DNA of 64,000 nt from Crossaster papposus (Eukaryota; Echinodermata; Asteroidea; Velatida; Solasteridae): the NCBI GenBank assembly GCA_037893245.1, contig JBAIAA010000650.1, positions 620,001-684,000 on the forward strand. Direction: 5' to 3'. The first letter of the stretch is position 1; each line of letters opens with the position of its first letter. Below are positions 24,201 through 37,904 of this stretch, piece by piece. The notes under the pieces were generated by a model. That model was given only the letters and a program-made list of their open reading frames with translations. It made no database searches and was not told where the DNA came from. The position numbers and the translations under genes were made by a program.

Positions 24201-25119
24201 CTAAATTTCACATGCAACCCTCTCTAAAACTATTAATTATTTCAAAACATTTTTTTTACAACAAATTTGTTCATTAGTCTTGACTCTTGTTATGTTTTCA
24301 TTTGATTTTTTTTAGCAGTTTAGAAATTATTTTATCCGAAAAGGTTTTTGAATTTTAGGATTAGGATTATAACTTAGAATTGACGTAATGACATAATTTA
24401 AGACATCGGTGAATAAGTTTCTCCTCGTAATCCTTTCAAGACCTCCTCTGATTTTAGTGAAAATAAGGTACTTTCCGAGTAGTTTTTGGAGCGAACTTGT
24501 TTGCACCATCATATTTCTCCATGTTTGCACCATTCTTTATTGTCCGTGCCATTTCCCGACGGTTGAGGGCGCTGTTGCTGCTGATTGCTCATTTGCAGTG
24601 ACGGAACTAAATTATTGGTAAACAACCAACAACTTTTGCAACGCGGCCTGCAATTTGAAATAGACAATTTTCCGATTTCCGCCAAACCTTTTACAAACAC
24701 CCACGCCAAGTTTCCACACGTCAACAATATGCCTTCAACTCACCAGGGATTAACGAACTCCTCACCGTAAGTTTTAGTTATTTTCCCCCAATTTCTTTTG
24801 AAAATTGAAGCTCAATAATAAATTGCAATCAGAGCGCTTGATCCCAGACCCACAACTTTTTATGGGACCTAGTTTCCACCCAACGGACGTACCATGCCAC
24901 CAGATCCGTTGCCTTACCCCTACGGGATATCAACCATTATGTCATTCTACTTCAAAAACTTCTAACCACTTGTCCTACAAGCGGATATATTTCCAGAATT
25001 CTTGGAAACAAAATGTTATTTGATGTTTCCTTTAATGTTAAGAGATCAGTTCTGGTTGGAAGCTTGCATTTTCAAACCCAATGGTGCCATACTATAGTTT
25101 CAAGACAAAGGATTTGTTT
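21261..25119. other. AT-rich intergenic DNA
   Basis: No coding signal. It holds a TTAATTAA-type microsatellite near 22973-23000 and, at 23750-23970, a GC-richer patch with clustered E-box-like words (CATGTG, CACATGTG). Short open frames here are chance. Confidence 0.4.
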
Positions 25120-26480
25120 ACACTCAAAAGGCATACATTTTAATTTGTTTGTCCAAAAAGTCATAAAAATACAGGTCTAACCCCTAATCATTTTAATTGT
25201 TTCCACAAAGTCATTTTTTGGCCAATTTGAATACAAATGCAATTTTTAATTGTTTCAAAATGCATTTTGTTTGCCATTCTTAATAAAAGTGCAAGTCAAA
25301 CCTATTGGTTTCAAAAAGTTAATTTTTGTTCAGTTATAAAGAAAAATGCAAGCCTAACCCCTTATGATTTTTAAATGTTCCAAAATGCCAAATGTTGGCC
25401 AATCTAAATAAAAATCTATTTTTTTAACAATTTCAAGTGTTTCCAAATTATTGGCCAATCTTAATAATTGGGTTTTAGATAAGAAAATACCTGGATCTGT
25501 ATTAACTTATTTAGACAAAAGAAATTAGGCTTTATTAAAATTAGCCAAAATATAATTATTTGGAAAAATTAAATATTAAATAAGGGTTAACCTTTGATTT
25601 GTATTAACATTGGCCAACATTTAAAAATTATAAGGGGTTAGGCTTACATTGTTATTAAAATCGGCAACACCTTTCCTAAAAAGAAAAAATGAAAGTTGTA
25701 AGGGGTTAGGCTTGCATTTCTATTAAAATTGGCCAAAATTTGACTCTTTGGAAAAATTAAATATTGTAAGGGGTTAACCTTGCATTTTTATTAAAATTGG
25801 GCCAATCTTTACTTTAAAAAAAACTGAAAGTTATAAGGGGTTAGGCTTGCATTTTGATGAAAATTTGCTCAAATTTGACTTTTAGAAAAATTTTAAATTA
25901 TAAGGGTTTAGGCTTGCATTGTTATTGAAATTGGCCAACATTTGAGTTTTTTTGAGACATTTTAAAAGGGTTTAGACTTGCATTTTTTATTGAAATTGGC
26001 GAAACTTTTACTTTAAAAAAAATTGAAAGTTATAAGGGGTTAGGCTTGCATTTTTATTAAAGTTGGCAAAAATATGATTTTGTTGCAAAAATGTCTTAAA
26101 TCAGACTATAATATTGTATAAGGGGTTAGCCTTGCATTTTGATTAAAATTAGGCAAAAATATGATTTTGTCCTGAAAATGTCTTAACAGACCAAAATATT
26201 GTTTAAAAAAAATTGTAAGGGGTTAACCTTGCATTTTTATTAAAATTGGGCAACATTTTCCTTAAAAAAAGAAGTTAAACTGTAAGAGGTTAGGCTTGCA
26301 TTTTTATTAAAATTGGCCGAAATTTTACCTTTTTGAAAAATTAAAAAAATGTAAGGGCTTGCATGTTAAAAGAAATTGGCAAAAATTTGACTTTTTAGAA
26401 TTAAAAATTGTAAGGGGTTAGGCTTACATTTTTATTAAAATTTGCCAACATTTAAGTTTTTGGAGAAATAATACATCTAA
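25120..26480. repeat. Degenerate AT-rich array arranged as an inverted repeat
   Basis: From about 25560 to 26480 a unit of about 68-100 bp recurs at least eight times, marked by TAAGGGGTTAGGCTTGCATT and ATTAAAATTGGCCAA. From about 25120 to 25450 the same unit appears reverse-complemented (GCAAGCCTAACCCCTTA, TTGGCCAA). The two arms meet near 25500, so the whole is an old inverted-repeat array. No terminal structure or coding frame was found. Confidence 0.85.
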
Positions 26481-29400
26481 CTTTAATACGAAGAGTATAC
26501 GTTATATTTTCCGCATACCAAACAAATACATGGCAACAAATTAAAACAAGCAGAAAAGATAGTCATGCCGGAAGCAAAGGTATACGTGTTCTTTGATACT
26601 TTATTGACAAATTCCCGCTTGGAATTTGTTATCGTCAAAGTACACATCAGAAGATAATTTTATATTCGTGACAACAAGAATATCGGGAAATTAAGGCATT
26701 TAAAACAATTAAAACAAATGTTATGCATTGGATAAATCTTTGGTAACTAAACACGTGTGATAAAGTTGGTTGGATGATAATAATACAATTTATCGAATAG
26801 TTGAGATTTTACAACTTTTCTAATAAGGCAAAATTATCATTTACATAAGTTTAATGCCTTGTAAAATATAAATAAATGCACGTGATAGGGAAAACTGATG
26901 AGTTACGATATAATTTTAAAAAATAACAGTTTTCTTTAATTAAGGTTGGATGAAGTTACTTATTCATTACCTTTTTTTGGTAAAACTATAAATAGAGGTA
27001 AAAGATTAGTAACTTTATTCTTATGTCCAAAACACCCAGAAATTCAGCAAAGTCTATACCAACGGGGACGAATTTCAAGTCTGAGTAAATTTTAGGGTTT
27101 TGAACCAATAACATGTGTAACAATGGCAAACAGCATTAACATGAAATATCGTAAACTTCGTCAAACATAACATGGTGTAAAAACGACTTTGTCCAAAAAT
27201 AATAACAATTCGATAAAACTGTGCGGGTGGTATATAGCACTGTACAACATGATTTTAACCCAATTTCTTAAAACATCGTTAAAATTCTGTCTTTTTCATA
27301 CACAGAATGTTAAACATAGAACCAAAAAAGTATGTTCAAAACGAGAAAAGAAGAAAAAAACAACTCCACGTAATTATATATACAACGGATTAAACATTAA
27401 GGTAAATATTGCCCCAAAGAAAATTCAAATTGTACATATATTATCTCTATTTTTCATCAATTAGCAGACCGGCGCAGATTTTATTAGACCATCTGCAAAC
27501 AATTAGGCAAACAAAATTATAGTTCTGCTTCCTGTTACTCTACCTACCCTATTCTGTTTTTGGAAGAAAAGGCGGGAAAAAACCCTCAAAACTATATACA
27601 CAAACAAACCCCGCCAGTTACGTTTAAACATGACAAACAACCCCGGTTAGGAATAAAATAATCTCATAAAAAAAATAGGAGCACGCCCAGCAACATTTTA
27701 GGCTTTAAAGAAAAAAACCACCAAATAAACGTGCTTAGGTTACTCTGAACTTTAATACATGAAGCTGGGATCTAAGTATGGCCATTCAAAAAATTCCCCA
27801 CTTTACCCTTTTTTCAAACGCCATGTAATCGGAAGCAGAACTATTTTTGTTGGCCTTATTGTATTTCTTTAAATTAAATAGATGTTTATTTGTCTTCGCT
27901 CTCAAACTAACCGCACTGGTTTCCAGAAAGCCGTAAATACCTTCATTCTCATAAATAATTAGTACAGTGTATGATTTAAAATTAAATCAATAAATAAGTG
28001 ACAATTTTTTCAATATTTAAATTGAATTCAAATAAGTTATGATTTTTGGTAAATACTACCATGGTTAAATCTTCAAGCATAACATCGGTGATAAACAATT
28101 GCGAGGATAGCAAAACACAAACTCAAACCCAGTTTTTGTTCTCGAAAAGAAAAATAAGAAGAGATTTCAGGATGTAATTTGTGCATCTTCTGTCAATCAT
28201 CTGTATAGAGATCTGCCAGGAGTCAATTTCATCGAGCTGCTAAGCACACAATTTTGCTTAGCACAAAACAGTCCTGCTCAGTAAAAACAGGTTACCAGCC
28301 AAAACTATATCTGCTTTTCGTGCTAAGCTAAAATTAAGCTGAATACCAGTCACAGAATAATACACATCACCTGACAAATTAGTTTGTAAACCCTGTTTTT
28401 GCCAAGGAAAAGGTTCATGCTAAGCACATTTCTGTGCTCGGCAAGCTCTATGAAATTGACCCCTGTTTGCTCCATTTACAATTACCACCGATTCCCATCG
28501 TTACATTTTCAAGATTCCCTCTCAACACGCAATGAATCAATACAAAAACCGACCTTTTGGTATCAACCCTTGGACTTAATGAACGGAATGCGCATGTCGT
28601 GCGATATTCGGATGCGCCGACATAAGCGAGAAAGTGCCCGCCGACAAATTGGATAACACAAAATAGGCAACTGTGTTGAAAAAAAGGTTCCGAATTCTTC
28701 ACCAAACAGTTTAACATACACGATGTGTTTATATCGTTACTTTAGGGCTAGACTTAAAGGCATACACCATTTGTTTTTGCTGTAGTTTTTCAAAAAAATA
28801 GATAGGTTCAGGAATTAATATATATGGTGAATATTGTGACGCTGACCAAAGTTTTGCGTCCATCGATGCTGGAAACAAAACTAAGAACATGTTTTTGTAG
28901 TCTAGTTCCTTGACTTCCTTCAGACAAAACGGAGCAATTTATAGACGTCAGGGAATTATCACCAGCCTAGGAAACCAGACTAGTTGGCTTGCACCCACTC
29001 ACGGATGTGCAACAGTATTGCAAATAGAATATGGACGAACTAAATTTAATAAATTAGAGGGCAGTGCTTGAAATTAGTGGGTTATTTCCAACGATTTCTC
29101 ACTCAGAAACCCTGCCCATACTTTCCTCGTACGAAACCTTAAAAAATACATTATATCATACATTATACTGTACACACAACTTTGGATTTACAACAACCAT
29201 CATGTTTTATGGTATAGTGAAAATGCGACATTTTTTAAGATGGTAATTTGTTCACTGGCAATAAGCCAGTTTAGTATACCAACTGCGCATGTGCACAGGA
29301 AGATTTGACGATTTTTTCCTTCGAGATAAACATTTTATCGTATGCGTGCAAAAGCATAGCGGGTACCAGCAATTTTAAAGAGAACGTCGTGTTCTGAAGT

Positions 29401-31595
29401 AACATTTTTGTCAAAAAAACTAAAGTTTGGACAGCGAAGTGTTTTCAGATGTCTTTTTGATTGCACGAAAACAATTGCACCGAACGCGGATTCGGTTACC
29501 ACGACCCCCATAGCCTTGTGTGTCTGCCGCGTTTATCCCAAGAGAAAAACCGTTGAACCTTCTTGTGCACATGCGCAGCTGGAATACCGAACTGGGTTAT
29601 TGTAACACCACTTTTTTTCATAGTACAACTTGAACAAAAACAAAACCCAAATGACGTAGCTTTTGGAATAGCACGGGAAAAGTTGCACCCAATATGTGGA
29701 GGATATAATATCCTCTCATTGAAAACAGTTTGGTAAAAAGAGGTATCGTTTAAAACTGTTTCGGATTGAGCATTGTTCTGATGGCAGATTCGTATGATGC
29801 GAGAATAATCTTCTTGATGAGTGTAAACAAAAAGGAACAGCCCCGGCCAATTAAAACTACAATCATAATCATTCGACCGCACATTATTTCTCAAACAGAT
29901 TTCTCACCGCAGAAGATGGAAGTCTAGCTTTTGAAATTTGATGACAACCAAAGGCAGTCTTTGAAACTCGGCGATCGTCTGCAACCATCTGCGATTGTCT
30001 GCGACCATCTGTTACCATCTGCGACCGTCTGCAACCGCATCCGAAGGAGAGTCCTCTCTCAAAACCAGTACAAGTCTTTGCTCGTGTCGGTTGCTTCTAG
30101 CGTTGACGATGATGCTGTGTAGTCAACACACAAAACAAAAGAAAATCAGTTTTCAGTTCCACTTTTTGTTTCACCATCTCCCGCAGCGGGATGGGTTTTA
30201 CGGTGGATCTGATCGTTTTCACTCATCGTTCCCAGGCTCCTGTTCTTCACGGTCAAAAGGATGGGACGCCAGCCACACAGATCCACAATAGATGCGGCCA
30301 AATTAACAAGCCCCATCGGTTAATTATCCCGTACTAGTAATGATTTAAGAGGCGGGGGCTCGTCCCAGTAAAAAAAAAACCTAATGATGAGGCGACTGCT
30401 GATGGATCAAGGTGTGTTACGTATATAAACCAGACCAAAAAAACAAGAGAGGATAAAAAAAGATACAAAAAACCGACAGCTAGTTAATGAGCGGTATTCC
30501 GTGGAATTTTTTTCAATTATTCTCCCGCGCATGCACGTGTTGTCTGTGGAATTTTCAGAGAAAAAGACGTCGGATTATTTAGGAATTATACGACATGTTG
30601 CCATGACGACTGGGATTGGTTTTTAATGAAAAGGATTGTGTTGATGGCGATTTTCAGATTTTTATGATGAAAAAACAGCCTTGTGAAATTTTCAAACGCA
30701 GCTATAGGTTGTTGAATTTTGCACCAATTAACTTTAGAACTTGGTTTTCTTAGTTGTGTAAAATCTTGTCTTTTTCTTTAATCCTGTTTTTTTTTCTCAG
30801 TTAGGAGGAAGTTACGTCGATTTATGTTCCCCAGTTGTTAGTTTATTCGTCTGTTCAATTGTGGGATGGAAAAGCCGAAACATCATTGGTTTCCGAAACG
30901 AAACCTTGTGTTTGTGCTCTATAATGCTCGGTGATCCTCAAATAATTTGTAAAAATATGTAAAACGATTGGGAAAAGATACACGTAACGCATTACGGTCA
31001 ACGGAGAAAGTACGTTTCCAGCATTGGCGCGGTTTGCGATACAATCTCAAACATGTTTGAGATTTTTGCAGTCAAAATATTGTCGCCACAAGTACAAACG
31101 ATGTAAACAAAGGTTCGTGTTTTCAAAATACAATTTAATTCGAGCAGGGTCCTTTCTCTGGTTCTAGGCAACAAAAGACGTACGTGACCAAATTCTGGGA
31201 ATACGTGTGGGGGGCCCTAGGGTTTTGTGTCGGTGAGCCGGTGTAAAGTGGTACCCTAGGAAATACGGACCCATTGGTGGTATTGCGCATGCCTATAACT
31301 TACGGTGTAACCTACCATAGGAGAGTGACCGAAAAGGAGTCTGATTTTCATATGACACTGGAATCGACATTTAAACCTCTGAATTGCAAACCGCAATAAT
31401 AATTGCCAACGGTCGCTGTAAACTCTTGCACATGTATTTTCGAAATGGTTTATAGCTTTTGTAATGAGAAAAGTCTTCAGCCAAATTCAGCCCAAAATTC
31501 GAATTTTGTCGGGCGGGTTCAAGTTTGCAGACGCCCGAAGTAGGAGTTTTCCGTTAGAACGAAACATGCAAATTGAAAGATCTGATGTTGCTCTA
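26481..31595. other. AT-rich intergenic DNA
   Basis: No gene is supported. It contains the MITE at 28219-28463, a short CTGCGACCATCTG-type repeat at 29975-30045, and a patch at 31255-31290 that resembles 13010-13045 (TATTGCGCATGCC). Open frames of up to 132 codons lack coding character. Confidence 0.4.
28219..28463. mobile_element. MITE family 1 copy
   Basis: Inverted ends GTCAATTTCATCGAGCTGCT and AAGCTCTATGAAATTGACCC. The ends differ from the consensus GGCC in the same way on both sides (GGTC/GACC). Confidence 0.85.
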
Positions 31596-31770
31596 TATAG
31601 ACGATGTGCCTCTGACGTCACGTGTTTACATCTGTATTCAAATGTACCCGGCAGTATATGCGCACACATCGTGTTTTACATACAATTTGCTTAAATAGTG
31701 ACGTCGCAGGTCAGATCGCCTTTGAAATGTGACCTCTGATGTCATCTCTTAACCAAATTTATTTTGTAAT
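31596..31770. mobile_element. Palindromic MITE family 2, copy 1
   Basis: Starts TATAGACGATGTGCCTCTGA and contains CATCTGTATTCAAATGTACC and GCGCACACATCGTGTTTTAC. The distal part folds back on the inner part (GTGACCTCTGATGTCA). Related to 34102-34355. Confidence 0.75.
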
Positions 31771-31889
31771 GAAAACCTATGCTGAATGAACACAATTAAG
31801 TCACGAAAACAGTCAAATTTACAGAACATTTGCTTTTTTGTTTGACGTCTCGATTGTGAAAGTGTGAAAATCGTTATCTCGACATTCGC

Positions 31890-32060
31890 GATCAGTAACT
31901 GCAAGCTCACAGGATGGAACTCCGAGAAACCGAGACAGGTGGAGCGTGTCCGAGGCCTGTCAGTCCGCCGTGAGGGTCGGCTGGCCGACCCGCTGAGGCG
32001 GGCAGCGCCGCGCAGCGATGTCCTACTGATTGACAGAGCTTGCCTCGCGGTATGCACGCT
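31890..32060. other. GC-rich island, unassigned
   Basis: A sharp rise in GC (CCGCTGAGGCGGGCAGCGCC) between AT-rich flanks. Both strands are open over part of it, but no protein family is recognised. It may be regulatory. Confidence 0.3.
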
Positions 32061-32603
32061 CTCAAAAGATAACCCCATGTTGGTTATGTTGTAATTATAC
32101 ACAACAAGATAGTAAAGTGTGTAAATGATGGATGGTGCAAATTGAAAAAATTACTGTGTAACCAAAACAAAACCTCAATTCAACAGCAATGAAGATAACA
32201 AGCTTGTGTATTTTGGCTTTTGGGGCCGCAACAAGTTAAAACTAATACAAAAAAGTGTCGTTTGTCTTTGTTTAGCTTCGCCTTATATTCTAGTTTGTGG
32301 TATTTTGTTCGGAATAAAACCGGTTAGTTCTCGATAATCTTCACAATACAGAGTTGCGGGAAACATCAGCCAAAAGCGCCAAACGTGCACCCAGTTGACG
32401 TCAGCTTGGACCAGCAGGGTGCAGAGTCAAATTTACCAAAAGTGCCGTACCAAACTCTTCTGAAATCCCAGCCCTTTGTTATCCCGGTATAACAATAACA
32501 GTAAATGCTCGTGTAAAACGCTAGTCCTTCTAATTCACATCTCTTTCATCGAAACGATTTGCTTTGTCGAGCCGCCAAACCGCCTATATATCACCGCTCA
32601 AGT

Positions 32604-32623
32604 CCCCCCCCCCCCCCCCCCCC
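32604..32623. repeat. Poly(C) run of 20
   Basis: Uninterrupted C run. A second C run of 17 is at 34393-34409 and a third of 16 at 40093-40108. Confidence 0.95.
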
Positions 32624-34101
32624 TCAATAAAAACCCATTCATGATCATCCGGGCAATTTACGTAATGAAGAAACCCTTTGCAATCAAGTCGAGGTACTGT
32701 GGGTTAAGGTTACCCATTTTCAGAATCGGGAAAAATAATAAATAAAACGGAGAAATCTGTGTGGTGTTTGTATAAAAGAAAGTAGAGTGAAAATACAACT
32801 GACAATTTCACAAGCCGCGGATAAAAATACCTGCGAAGTCTTTAGTCTTTTGGGACGTCTATTTCCAATCAAGGCCCTAGCAGGTCGATTTCCGCGCGTC
32901 CGGATGATATTCAAGCAGGGAGAGCGATCCGTAATACTCAGGTTTCAACTTGGCGTTTACAGTTTCAGGTATATTAACAGGTAGAAACCGAAGGGTGAAA
33001 AAAAAAGACCCTGCCGAATTTGCCGCCGGGTAGTGCTTCAAATTAGCGGCGCCTATGAACTGGCGAGGCGCATCAAAACTCCGCGGCATCGGCCGGCAGT
33101 GTATGATCGGTTGTTAGCCTATAAAGTTTTACAAAGGTATCTGGAAATCGTGGTTTTTTTATGGCTTGGTTTCCCAAAAATCTCTGCATTTTTATAGGGA
33201 GCCTTTTTTATCAGAGGAATAGTTGGTATTTTGAGGAAGTGTTTGAAGATTATCCGACCGTAGATCAAAGATATCATACTCTAGGCCTACAACAATCACG
33301 AAAAGCGAAAGCATGTCGAGTAGTACTTAAAGTTGAACGCACTGTGTCCATTACCAAATAAAGCACCGCTCTTTGAAAGTTTTTCTAATATATATATCAA
33401 CAGCAAACATCAACAATAGAGGACCCGAACTTTGTTAACGGTATCTGTCTTATTTGTTTGTATAAAACTCTTTCTTCATTATGATTTCGAACCGTAAATG
33501 CTTCTTTGCATGTAAAACAAATAAACTAGCTAAAAAAACCGCTTGTACTACAAATTCGACTCTTGGTACTTACTTCCCTGCGCGGCAATTATGTGACAAG
33601 TTGGCATTATCAAAACTATCATAAACTTGTCACCAGTTTTTCCTACACTAGAACAGTTTAAGGCCTGCCAATTAAAGGTCTACCTCTGACCAACTAATAC
33701 GTCAACCCCAAAACTATACCCATCACTGTGACGTCATGAGTAACTCGCCCGATGCGACTCGCCCATGAGGCTATACGCTCAAAAAGCGCTGCCCATACAT
33801 CACCTAAATACTGCCAGGATTCGCGGTCCCACAATGACATCATTAATATCTATTCGTCAACATATCAACTGGTTCTCAAGGGCCGGCCTGCTTTTCCCCA
33901 ATTCATCTATCATTTTTTTATTTTATATTTTAATTCGCATCAAGGTTAAGTTTTGTTTTGTTTTGTTTTTTGAAAAAAAATACCGAAGGAATGTTAATAT
34001 CTTGGTCCTCAAAAACTACTTAATTTCCAGAAAAACCCGAAATCGTGTCCTGCAAAAAACCCACCTCTGTTTAGAATTAATCTCTATATGCCCTAGTTGT
34101 G
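32624..34101. other. Intergenic DNA, nothing recognised
   Basis: No coding signal, tandem repeat or inverted repeat of note was seen. Confidence 0.4.
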
Positions 34102-34355
34102 TATAGACCATGTGCCCTCTGTTTATATCTATATTCAAATGTGCCCGTCAATATGCGCACGCATCGTGTTTTACATAAATTTGGTTAAGAGGCGACATCA
34201 GAGGTCACATAATTCAAAGGTTGAGGAGTGACGCTACAGGTCATGTAGCGTCACTCCTCAACCAAAATTTATGAAAAACACGATGTGTGCGCATATTGCC
34301 GGGCACATTTGAATACAGATGTAAACACCTGACGTCAGAGGGCACATCGTCTATA
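34102..34355. mobile_element. Palindromic MITE family 2, copy 2 (whole-element foldback)
   Basis: The outer ends TATAGACCATGTGCCCTCTG and the inverted CAGAGGGCACATCGTCTATA pair. The centre is a 15-bp perfect hairpin stem (GAGGAGTGACGCTAC) around AGGTCAT at about 34225-34262. The element is almost fully self-complementary and non-coding. Confidence 0.85.
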
Positions 34356-35069
34356 AGAAAGAGCTAGGTGGTGATGAGGGGCTGTGTACGTACCCCCCCC
34401 CCCCCCCCCTTTCCCTCCCCTATTTCCTTTTTAAAATCTGTGCAACATTTTCAGTTCATCATGACATTGCGCCCGATTTACGCGCGGTTGAAAAGTGCGG
34501 CTGTTTTATTTAGCTTGTACTTTGCAGTTGTACGCGTTGTTAAAAAAGTCACTCGTATATGGATCCGCCCCTGAGTAATTGTTCTTTCCTTTCATGGTAT
34601 TACAAAAATTGAACTCGGTCTAGGAAATATGTAAATTGTATATTCATTCAACCAAACATTGCGTTGTACACTTATATTAAAATTCGAAGCAATAGTGATT
34701 TTGTGTTCGTTTGGAAGGAGAACTTTTCACCCCTGCACGGTCGAGCCCGCGCGCGGCATGGCAGCCATAAGTTAGGTTCAGTCAGTCTGATCACAAAAAT
34801 AAAATGGCGTTTTAATGACGACGGATTGAGGACAATTACCGTCACGGGCAAAATGCCTGGCATGCGCCATGAATCCATCATCTGTCTCAGAACGGCGAGG
34901 CCAATTTTGGCAGAGAAGAGCTAGCGGTGAGTAGTAGCTATAGCTATAAAGCTTTGAGGAACAGTTAATTGACAGGGGAGCATTAATCCGTAGGGCAGCG
35001 CTGGGGCGTTGCGGTTGACGCGTATGGAACGCCAAACGTACCAATTTATGATGTTACGGGATACAAATT

Positions 35070-35885
35070 ATTATGTGATGTCGTCAATCCATTATGTGAT
35101 GTAGTCAATCCATTATGTGATGTGGTCAGTTTATTATGTGATGTAGTCAATCTATTATGTGATGTCGTCAATCCATTATGTGATGTGGTCAATGTATTAT
35201 GTGATGACGTCAATCTATTATGTGATTTGGTCAGTGTATTATGTGATGTGGTCAATCTATTATGTGATGTGGTCAATCCATTATGTGATGTGGTCAATCC
35301 ATTATGTGATGTAGTGAATCCATTATGTGATGTAGTGAATCCATTATGTGATGTAGTGAAGCCATTATGTGATGTAGTGAATCCATTATGTGATGTAGTG
35401 AATCCATTATGTGATGTAGTGAAGCCATTATGTGATGTGGTCAATCTATTATGTGATGTGGTCAATCCATTATGTGATGTGGTCAATCCATTATGTGATG
35501 TGGTCAATCCATTATGTGATGTGGTCAATCCATTATGTGATGTAGTGAATCCATTATGTGATGTAGTGAAGCCATTATGTGATGTGGTCAATCCTTTATG
35601 TGATGTGGTCAATCCTTTGTGTGATCTCGTGAATCATTATGTGATGTAGTCAATCCATTATGTGATGTCGTCAATTCCTTATGCGATGTAGTCAATCCAT
35701 TATGTGACATCGTCAATCCATTATGTGATGTAGTGAATCCATTATGTGATGTGGTTAATCCATTATGTGATGTAGTCAATCAATTACGTGACGTAGTGAA
35801 ACCATTATGTGTCGTCAATCCATTGTGTGATGTCGTGAATCCATTATGTGATGTAGTCAACCCGTTATGTGAAGTGGTCAATGTA
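35070..35885 (+). repeat. 21-bp satellite array, left arm
   Basis: Units such as CCATTATGTGATGTAGTCAA, with variants at the GTAGTC/GTGGTC/GTAGTG position. Because 21 is a multiple of three, both strands stay open and give artefactual heptapeptide-repeat frames (CDVVNPL, HNGLTTS). Confidence 0.97.
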
Positions 35886-37074
35886 TTACGTGGTGAGCTA
35901 TTATAGCCACTGCCGAATTATGTGAGGTCGTCAAGCCATTATGCGGCGTCGTCAATCCATTATATGATGTAAACCCGTGTGTATTGCGCCGGAGCTATTT
36001 CTTGTTTATACCTCCTGCCGAATTATGTGGTGTTGTTAAGCCATTATGCGGTATCGTCAACCGTTGCGCGTGCGCAGTCACTCCTACGTTATAGTGGTCT
36101 GTATAGTGCAGCTCAAGGAGAAATATATAGCGTTGAAAGCATGATGCGCGTGTACTGCGTTTAAGCATGGATGATGGTTTAAGCTATCTTCTGAAGTGGA
36201 CACCAGCTAAGAAACTGTGTGCAGATTGCACTAAGAAACTGTTTGCATATTGCAATCTGACTTTCTTGTACATAGTATAGGCCTACAATACAATTAAATA
36301 CATTAATGAAAACGCTTTTTTTCTTCCCTTTTCGTAATAGGAGTCATCAATCAAAATTAAGCTATTTTTACTTGCTTTTTGATACTAGTCAGCAACTCTG
36401 GCAAACGGAATGAATTTGCTGTTCCTAAGCCGGCTTTCATTTTATGTGATACGTAATCTCATTGGTTGCTCATTTTTATCAGAAAAATACCCCAATTAGT
36501 TATAAATCTTTAACAATCATATATATTCCAGCATCCGATGACCTGGCGATCACTCGCATTTTGATCGTACCACAATAGCAGTGGGTACGTGCAAACGTTG
36601 ATGTACATTCCCGCGAAGTTCAACTTTCCGTATACACTGCTATAGTTTAATGTGTTTTTTAAAAAATAGTTTCTGCCATTTGAATCTCAATGTTTAGAAT
36701 CTCAATTTTTCAGAAATTACAGAAAGTTCATTTTGGATACATTTATATATGGCTATCTTGGCACTGTTTATTCACCCATACCAGACAATGGTATCGCCCT
36801 GAAGTTTGGTAGTCGACCTTGATCGACCGACACAAAACACGTGGGTAAAATCTTTTATGAGGTGAAAGTTAGAAAACGTTTCCATAGCGGCGGGATGGAT
36901 ACGTTGAAATCGATCTTCACTTTCTGTTATTTTTCACTCGGCACAAAACTGAATACCTAGTATCGGGAAAGTGCTTTTAAACAAAAGGGAGATATGATGC
37001 AGCTGTTGCTTATATGCAAAATTAAATTAAGACTGGTTAAAAATGAACAACGAATGATGCCATGGCCTATAGAC

Positions 37075-37180
37075 AGTGGGTCTGGCATGCATGGCCAAGA
37101 ATTCGTGGTCTGTGCGTAGTTCTGCAGGTTTGGGGTTCTAGCCTGGCCTGGGCTATGTAGAGGTATTATTGCTCATCCCA
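37075..37180 (+). mobile_element. SINE fragment inside the foldback spacer
   Basis: GTAGTTCTGCAGGTTTGGGG followed by TTCTAGCCTGGCCTGGG resembles the tRNA-like 5' part of the SINE at 54079 (GTAATTCTGCAGTTTGTGGG). Only a fragment is present. Confidence 0.5.
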
Positions 37181-37904
37181 ACCGTATTCATACTCTGAAG
37201 GGTTCAGATTATCATTTATTGTTTCAGTTTGAGGTGCTGGTTATTTCACACTTTCCATTAAAGGAAAACATTTTTTTAACATTTCGCTATTACACCTAAC
37301 AGTCTACAATCAACTGTTAACCTCTGATGAGATTTGTGAAATATTAATAGCAATAAATCATTCATTACTCTTCATGGCACCAAGGCCCAACCCATTACTT
37401 AGACATTGATTTACACCAGACCCGGTTCTTTTATTGTTCTTCCGATATTCGATATACGAATGATTTTATCAATATTTTACTGAATCTCATACTATATTAA
37501 ACATCCGGAGTTGCTGACTAGTATATAAAAGTAAGAATAAGTAAGAATAGCTTAATTTTGATTTATGAGTCTTATTACGAAAAGGGAATACAAAAAAGCG
37601 TTTTCATAAATGAATTTAGTTGTATTGTAGGCCTATACTATGCACCATGCTTCCAAAGCTATATATTTCTCCTTGAGCTGCACTATACAGATCAAACCTT
37701 GGAGTGACTGCGCACGCGCAACGGTTTACGACACCGCATAATGGGGCTTAACAACACCACATAATTCGGCAGGAGGTATAAACAAGAAATAGCTCCGGCG
37801 CAATACACACCGGTTTACATCATATAATGGATTGACGACGCCGCATAATGGCTTGACGACCTCACATAATTCGGCAGTGGCTATATAAAGGGATAGCTCA
37901 CCAC

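Noticed and set aside
29496-29894. 132-codon minus-strand frame
   Set aside because: No recognisable domain, no splice context and no coding bias visible.
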